Positions 59,728-64,000 of a DNA stretch of 64,000 nt are shown piece by piece. The position numbers were made by a program, and so were the translations under genes. This DNA is from Mycobacterium dioxanotrophicus (lineage in GTDB: Bacteria; Actinomycetota; Actinomycetes; Mycobacteriales; Mycobacteriaceae), in contig NZ_CP020809.1 of assembly GCF_002157835.1 (NCBI RefSeq), forward strand, positions 558,001 through 622,000, in the 5' to 3' direction. Numbering within the stretch: the first letter of the stretch is position 1; the number at the start of each line of letters is the position of its first letter. The notes below the pieces were generated by a model that searched no databases, was not told the origin of the DNA, and worked only from the letters and a program-made list of their open reading frames with translations.

Positions 59728-61509
59728 CTAGCCGGTATTGGCCAGCGCCGGCCGGAGGAATTCGCCGGTGAGTGTGACGGCCGGAGCCGACGAATCGCCA
59801 CCGACGATCAGCGTCGCGAACGCGATGTCGCCGACGATGCCGGCGAACCAACCGTGCGAGTGGGTATTGTCGCCGAACTCGGCCGTACCGGTCTTGCCGC
59901 CGAGGTCGGGGATATCGCTGAGTTCGGCGGCGGTGCCCTCGGTCACCGTCTGGCGCATCATCGCACGCAGCGCGTCAACCACGTTGGGCGACAACGGCAC
60001 CGACGGTTTGTCGGCAGTGGTCTTCTCGCCGTCGACCAGGGTCGGCACGATCGTCGAACCATGCGCCAGGCTGGCCTCGGCGACCGCGAGTCCGAACGGG
60101 CTGACCGTCACGGTGCCTTGCCCGATACCGTTTTCGACCCGCTGCGCCGCGGTGTCGGCGGTGGGAACCTTGCCGGTCACGGTCGTGAGCCCCGGCACCG
60201 TGAAGTCCACACCGATGCCGAAATCGCGTGCGGTGTTGGTCAGGGCGTCGGCGGGCAGCTTGTCGGCCAGCGCCGCCATGCTGGTGTTGCAGGAATGCGC
60301 GAACGCCGAGCTCAGTGGCACCGTCCCCAGATCGAAATTGTCCTCGTTCGGGATGGTGCGGTTTTCGATGGTCACCTGCCCTGGGCAGGCGACCGGGGTC
60401 TGCGGTGTCACGAGATTGGCCTTGAGCGCAGCCGCCGTGGTGATGGTCTTGAACGTCGAACCGGGCGGGTACAACCCGGAAAACACGATCGCCCCTTGCG
60501 GATCGGCGGCCGCGTTCTGCGCCGCGGCCAGGATGCCGCCGGTCGAACTCGACATTGCTATCAGCACGGCGGGCCGGGACTCACCTGCGACGGCGCGCTG
60601 GGCGAGCAACTGCAGCCGCATGTCCAGCGCGGTCTTCACCGGGTCGGTCGGGGCCGGTGGGGTGGAGATCAACCGCTGGGCCGGCGCGCCTTTGGCGTCG
60701 ACGAGGTAGACCGACCACCCCGCGGATCGGGTGATGCGGTCGTGCCAGATCTGCTCAAGGCCACCGATCGCCGGAGAGTCCAGTTCCCGGTTGGCCGTGA
60801 GCAACTGGCCCTGTTCGACGATCGTGACGCCGGGGATGGGCGTGAGCTGATCGCGGACCTTGCCGAGATCGTCTTCGCGCAACTTGATCACGGTGACGCG
60901 GTCGTCCTGCGTGCCGTTGAGCTGTGCGGTAATGGAATCCGGTGTGGTGGTCGGGTCGAACTGGTTGAGCAGCCCGGCCAGGGCAGCTGCCGATTCCGGA
61001 TGGGTGCGCTCCAGATTGATGACTCCGACGGTCTGCCAGCTCATCAATGGCTGACCGGTCCGATCGAGCACGGGTGTCTGTAGCTCGCTGTCCTGGCTGT
61101 ACTGAAAACTCAGGCCATCTTTCAGATCACGGTGCAGCAGCGCGGAGGACCAGGTGATGCGCCAGTTGTCGCCGGACTTGGCGGCCGATCCTGTGGTGTC
61201 GTATGCGAAGTCGTGCCCCTCACCCCAGGACCATTGGTATTTCAGCGTGAAACCGTTCTCCTGGCCGTCCGTGGGTGACGAGCCGACGGCCAGCTTGGCC
61301 TGATCGCCCATGCCGTTGAACATCGCGGCGATCGTCTTTTCAGCCGTGGCCGGGTCACTGGTCTGTTCGGCGGCGGCGTGCGCGTCCTTGCGCTGCAGGG
61401 CATCTGCGAAGGAGGCGAAGACGTCGGCGGGCTTGGGAGTCGACGAGCAACTGACGATGCCCAGCAGCAGAGCAACCAGCGCGAGCACGCTCAGGATGCG
61501 TCGAGTCAT
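59728..61509 (-). CDS. Penicillin-binding lipoprotein (PBP-lipo, class B)
   Basis: This 593-residue protein has a lipobox GIVSC (Cys21), an N-terminal MecA/NTF2-like domain (about residues 28-140), a dimerisation domain, and a transpeptidase with GSTFKTIT (nucleophile Ser), SCN (HSCNTSM) and GGKTGTAEF. This layout is the mycobacterial PBP-lipo (Rv2864c-like), a D,D-transpeptidase acting outside the membrane. The stop overlaps nothing, but its start codon overlaps the end of the esterase gene by four bases, so they are co-transcribed. Confidence 0.9.
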   Translation of the reverse strand: MTRRILSVLALVALLLGIVSCSSTPKPADVFASFADALQRKDAHAAAEQTSDPATAEKTIAAMFNGMGDQAKLAVGSSPTDGQENGFTLKYQWSWGEGHDFAYDTTGSAAKSGDNWRITWSSALLHRDLKDGLSFQYSQDSELQTPVLDRTGQPLMSWQTVGVINLERTHPESAAALAGLLNQFDPTTTPDSITAQLNGTQDDRVTVIKLREDDLGKVRDQLTPIPGVTIVEQGQLLTANRELDSPAIGGLEQIWHDRITRSAGWSVYLVDAKGAPAQRLISTPPAPTDPVKTALDMRLQLLAQRAVAGESRPAVLIAMSSSTGGILAAAQNAAADPQGAIVFSGLYPPGSTFKTITTAAALKANLVTPQTPVACPGQVTIENRTIPNEDNFDLGTVPLSSAFAHSCNTSMAALADKLPADALTNTARDFGIGVDFTVPGLTTVTGKVPTADTAAQRVENGIGQGTVTVSPFGLAVAEASLAHGSTIVPTLVDGEKTTADKPSVPLSPNVVDALRAMMRQTVTEGTAAELSDIPDLGGKTGTAEFGDNTHSHGWFAGIVGDIAFATLIVGGDSSAPAVTLTGEFLRPALANTG

Positions 61510-62165
61510 GCCGGCACCAGCGCGCGGACCTGCTCGCTGAGAGCCACCCCGAGGTCATGATTGTTGGCCTCGGTGAAGTGGATCCCGTCGACCCCCTGCG
61601 TGGTCAGCACCGAACCCGCGTCGAAGAACGGGATCTTCATGAACGACGCGAGAGCGCTGTAGACCCTGGCGAGTTCGGCCGACTTACGTTGCCCGCCTTC
61701 GAAGATCAGCTCGAACCACGGGTGTGGCATGGGTGCCAGCGGCGGCGGCGCGACCACCAGTACCTGCGGCGCGGGATAGACCGTGCCCACTCCACCGGCG
61801 CTGGTCAGCACCTGCGTCGCCAGCACCGACATACCCAGCGCGATGTCCAGGGGCTCGCGCCGGAAGTACGCCTTGGTGTCGTTGGTGCCGAGCATGATGA
61901 CGACCAGGTCCAGCGGCAGGTGTGCCGCCAGGCACGACGGCAGGTAGGCGGCGCCGTTGAGCCGCGGGTCGGTCGGGTCGTCGACGTTGGTGGTGCGGGC
62001 GCTGAGCCCCTCTTCGATCACCTCGTAGTCCGCACCGAGCCGGTCGGCCAGCACACCTGTCCAGCGGACGTGACGGGCGAACCGTTCCGTGGGTGCGCCG
62101 TCCGCGACGGGCACCCAGCCCCAGGTCAGTGAGTCACCGAAACACAGAATCCGCTTGGCCGCCAT
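61506..62165 (-). CDS. SGNH hydrolase/acyltransferase, MsAcT-like
   Basis: This 219-residue protein is very close to the M. smegmatis enzyme MsAcT as I remember it: KRILCFGDSLTWGWVPVADG (catalytic Ser in GDSL), NVDDPTDPRLNGAAYLPSCL, IMLGTNDTKAYFRREPLDIA (Asn of block III) and DGIHFTEANN (catalytic Asp and His). MsAcT is an octameric esterase known for acyl transfer to alcohols in water. The sequence has no signal peptide. Its end overlaps the PBP-lipo start. The natural substrate is unknown; the position beside a cell-wall enzyme is suggestive only. Confidence 0.92.
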   Translation of the reverse strand: MAAKRILCFGDSLTWGWVPVADGAPTERFARHVRWTGVLADRLGADYEVIEEGLSARTTNVDDPTDPRLNGAAYLPSCLAAHLPLDLVVIMLGTNDTKAYFRREPLDIALGMSVLATQVLTSAGGVGTVYPAPQVLVVAPPPLAPMPHPWFELIFEGGQRKSAELARVYSALASFMKIPFFDAGSVLTTQGVDGIHFTEANNHDLGVALSEQVRALVPA

Positions 62166-62194
62166 GGACCAAGCACATCACATGCCGTCGGGTT

Positions 62195-62248
62195 CGAGGG
62201 TGAGCCCGGGCCGCTCGGCACGCCGAACAGCCGCCGGGTCCACCCTCG
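62195..62248 (-). terminator. Hairpin downstream of lpqH
   Basis: Arms CGAGGGTG-A-GCCCGG (62195-62209) and CCGGGT-C-CACCCTCG (62234-62248) pair with one mismatch and one G-T pair; the loop is 24 bases. It lies just after the lpqH stop on the minus strand and lacks a clear U-run. Confidence 0.5.
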
Positions 62249-62258
62249 TGTGCGGTCG

Positions 62259-62774
62259 TCAAGGGCAGGTGATCTCCACTTCGTAGGACTTGGTGACGGC
62301 TCCGGCCGTCGGGTTGGCCATGTCCATCCCGGTGGCGTTGCCCTTGATCGTGTAGGTGTTTCCGTCCTTGGTGGCCTCGGCGCTGCCGCCGGGCACGCCG
62401 GGCGTATAGCCGAGGGACACGCCGTCGATGTTGCCCAGCGCCAACGTGGTGACGGTCGGCGGATCACCCGGAGTGAGCGTGGCGCTGACGCCCGTCGGCG
62501 CCTGCCCGATGGCCAGGGTGACGGTGTTGGCCACCGTCGCGCACACCACCGAACCCTGGACTGCATGGTCCTTGCCGTCGATGGTGACCTTGGCGGTGCC
62601 TGTCCCGGTGGTGGCGGTGGCACCGCCGCCCGGAGCGGACACGGTGGCCGTCTGCGATGCTGTCGCCGACGAACCGCCTGATTCCGATTTCTTTTCACTC
62701 GACGAACAGCCCGACAAGCCGGCGATGATGACCGCCGCGCCCCCGACGGCTACTACGAACCCACGTTTCACCAC
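62259..62774 (-). CDS. lpqH: LpqH-like 19-kDa lipoprotein
   Basis: This 171-residue precursor starts at a GTG preceded by GGAGGAGA. The signal peptide ends with lipobox GLSGC (Cys23), followed by a Ser/Thr/Ala-rich, likely glycosylated linker. The core has VTIDGKDHAVQGSVVCATVA and a second Cys at the C-terminus (EITCP), the two-cysteine LpqH fold. In M. tuberculosis LpqH is a surface antigen recognised by TLR2. Rv3763 lies beside the alkyl sulfatase gene; here the two are 34 kb apart. Confidence 0.88.
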   Translation of the reverse strand: MVKRGFVVAVGGAAVIIAGLSGCSSSEKKSESGGSSATASQTATVSAPGGGATATTGTGTAKVTIDGKDHAVQGSVVCATVANTVTLAIGQAPTGVSATLTPGDPPTVTTLALGNIDGVSLGYTPGVPGGSAEATKDGNTYTIKGNATGMDMANPTAGAVTKSYEVEITCP

Positions 62775-62908
62775 TGTTCTCCTCCAGGTATGCGGTCCGT
62801 CGACGATGGCGGACCATACCTGTGCAGTATGGAGTCAGGTGTCGGTAGCGGCGAGGGATTGGACGAATTGTCTGGCCCGGCACGGGCAACGGTCGTAGGT
62901 TCGGCATC

Positions 62909-63829
62909 ATGCAGACCTTGCGCACACCCGAGGACCGCTTCCGCGATCTCCCCGATTTCCCTTACACCCCAAAATATTCCGAGATCTCCGATGGAGACGG
63001 AGGGGTGCTGCGGGTGGCCTGGATCGACGAGGGGCCGCCCGACGCCGACCCGGTGCTGTTGTTGCATGGGGAACCATCGTGGTCGTTTTTGTACCGTCGC
63101 ATGATCCCGGTGCTCACTGCGGCGGGGCACCGCGTGATCTGCCCCGATCTGGTGGGCTTCGGCCGGTCGGACAAACCGGCCCGCATCGACAACCACAGCT
63201 ACGCCCGGCATGTGGAGTGGATGCGGGCCCTGGCCTTCGACGTGCTCGACTTGACGGGGGTGACGCTGGTCGGGCAGGACTGGGGCGGGTTGATCGGGTT
63301 ACGGTTGGCTGCCGAGCATCCGGATCGGTTCGCCCACATCGTCGTTGCCAACACCGGCCTGCCGACGGGCGACATCCCGATGCCCGAGATCTGGTGGCAG
63401 TTCCGCATCGCGATCCAGAACCTGCCGACCATCGACGTGGGGCGGTTCGTCGCCGCCGGTTGTCGCCGCCCGGTCAGCGACGCGGTCCGGGCCGCCTACG
63501 ACGCCCCGTTCCCCGACGACACGTACTGCGCGGGACCCCGCGCGATGCCGGGCCTGGTGCCCACCACACCCGACGACCCGGCCGCCGCCGCCAACAAGTC
63601 TGCGTGGAAGGCATTGTCGGCCAGTGAAACTCCGATGCTGGTCGCGTTCAGCGACAGCGATCCGATCACCGGTGCGATGGCAGGTATCTTTCGCCGCGAG
63701 ATGCGCGGCGCCCAGGGCATCGAACACCCGGTGATCACCGACGCCGGCCATTTTCTGCAGGAGGATGCCGGGGAAGAGCTCGCCGCGGCGATCGTCACGT
63801 TCCTGCGGGACCACCCCGACTCCGACTAG
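62909..63829 (+). CDS. Haloalkane dehalogenase (subfamily I, Rv2296-like)
   Basis: This 306-residue alpha/beta hydrolase has PVLLLHGEPSWSFLYRRMIP (oxyanion hole), LVGQDWGGLIGLRLAA with the Asp nucleophile followed by the halide-stabilising Trp, a cap domain with EIWWQFRIAIQN, a catalytic acid region and DAGHFLQEDAGEEL (catalytic His). It would hydrolyse haloalkanes to alcohol and halide; natural substrates are uncertain. The ATG at 62909 is used. It ends four bases into the convergent DUF3060 gene. Confidence 0.88.
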   Translation: MQTLRTPEDRFRDLPDFPYTPKYSEISDGDGGVLRVAWIDEGPPDADPVLLLHGEPSWSFLYRRMIPVLTAAGHRVICPDLVGFGRSDKPARIDNHSYARHVEWMRALAFDVLDLTGVTLVGQDWGGLIGLRLAAEHPDRFAHIVVANTGLPTGDIPMPEIWWQFRIAIQNLPTIDVGRFVAAGCRRPVSDAVRAAYDAPFPDDTYCAGPRAMPGLVPTTPDDPAAAANKSAWKALSASETPMLVAFSDSDPITGAMAGIFRREMRGAQGIEHPVITDAGHFLQEDAGEELAAAIVTFLRDHPDSD

Positions 63830-64000
63830 GGATAGGTCTGCCCGCCGGTCAGCGTCACGGTCGTATCGTCGAGATTGATCAGGGTGGCGCTGTTCGTATC
63901 CCCGGTCTCCGTCACCTGGTTGCCGTCGGCGTAGTTGCTGAGGGCCTTGTTCGCATCGCCGTCGATCGCCACCTGATTGTCGTTGCCGCGGAACGCGTTC
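63826..64000 (-). CDS. DUF3060 domain protein, C-terminal part
   Basis: Only the last 57 codons are in the window. They read NAFRGNDNQVAIDGDANKAL and onward to TLTGGQTYP and stop at 63826. The repeating NxxxGNxN-like pattern with beta-forming TLINLD is typical of the mycobacterial DUF3060 family of secreted or lipid-anchored proteins. The start lies beyond the right edge. Confidence 0.7.
   Translation of the reverse strand, partial: NAFRGNDNQVAIDGDANKALSNYADGNQVTETGDTNSATLINLDDTTVTLTGGQTYP

Noticed and set aside
1..64000. CRISPR array, rRNA genes, complete prophage or plasmid origin
   Set aside because: No regularly spaced repeats, rRNA sequence, phage structural genes or replication initiator were seen on either strand.

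Overview
The window is about 64 kb of high-GC actinobacterial DNA. Several genes point to a fast-growing Mycobacterium (Mycolicibacterium): an MspA-type porin, an LpqH lipoprotein, a close relative of the M. smegmatis acyltransferase MsAcT, a DUF5313 protein, a WS/DGAT acyltransferase and an FprB-type reductase. Several blocks keep the gene order I recall from M. tuberculosis Rv3752c-Rv3762c and Rv3772-Rv3774: tRNA-Ser, tadA, tyrA, the proXVWZ transporter, alkyl sulfatase, pat and echA21. The segments between these blocks are accessory. There is no CRISPR array, rRNA operon or intact prophage.

Layout. At 1-1950 three overlapping genes encode a membrane protein with a Gly/Cys tail, an MNIO (DUF692) oxidase and a small SCO6045-like protein; this looks like a peptide-modification system. 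At 2-10 kb lie regulators, a GarA-like FHA protein, echA21, pat and two tRNA genes. A class A PBP with a PASTA domain follows. At 13.3-16.5 kb a TetR gene diverges from an operon for an AurF-like di-iron oxygenase, a DUF4873 protein and FprB. mspA converges on it, and the mspA terminator lies partly inside the fprB coding end. At 17.9-21.3 kb is a probable phosphonate-use operon: FAD oxidase, phosphonatase-like HAD enzyme and OPA-type transporter.

At 21.4-25.6 kb a small island is bounded by perfect 40-bp direct repeats. The right copy covers the 3' end of a GntR gene. The island holds an IS110 remnant, a membrane-anchored NTPase/TPR protein and a frameshifted macro-domain gene. It appears to have split the GntR regulator from the phosphonate operon, and both promoters still share a TTGT-N4-ACAA operator. 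The conserved block (alkyl sulfatase to tRNA-Ser) follows.

At 37.7-51.3 kb is an amine and amino-acid catabolism region: two flavin amine oxidases, an amino-acid dehydrogenase, a PucR regulator, an amidohydrolase, two paralogous Orn/Lys/Arg-type decarboxylases, an APC permease and a universal stress protein. Its PucR-amine oxidase part differs in codon style and ends in a 19-bp inverted repeat. At 51.3-64 kb are a TetR-controlled ferredoxin reductase unit, a WS/DGAT, a B12-dependent diol dehydratase operon with fused large and medium subunits, a small secreted protein, a PBP lipoprotein, the MsAcT-like esterase, lpqH, a haloalkane dehalogenase and the end of a DUF3060 gene. All functions are read from sequence motifs and memory of the families; nothing was searched.
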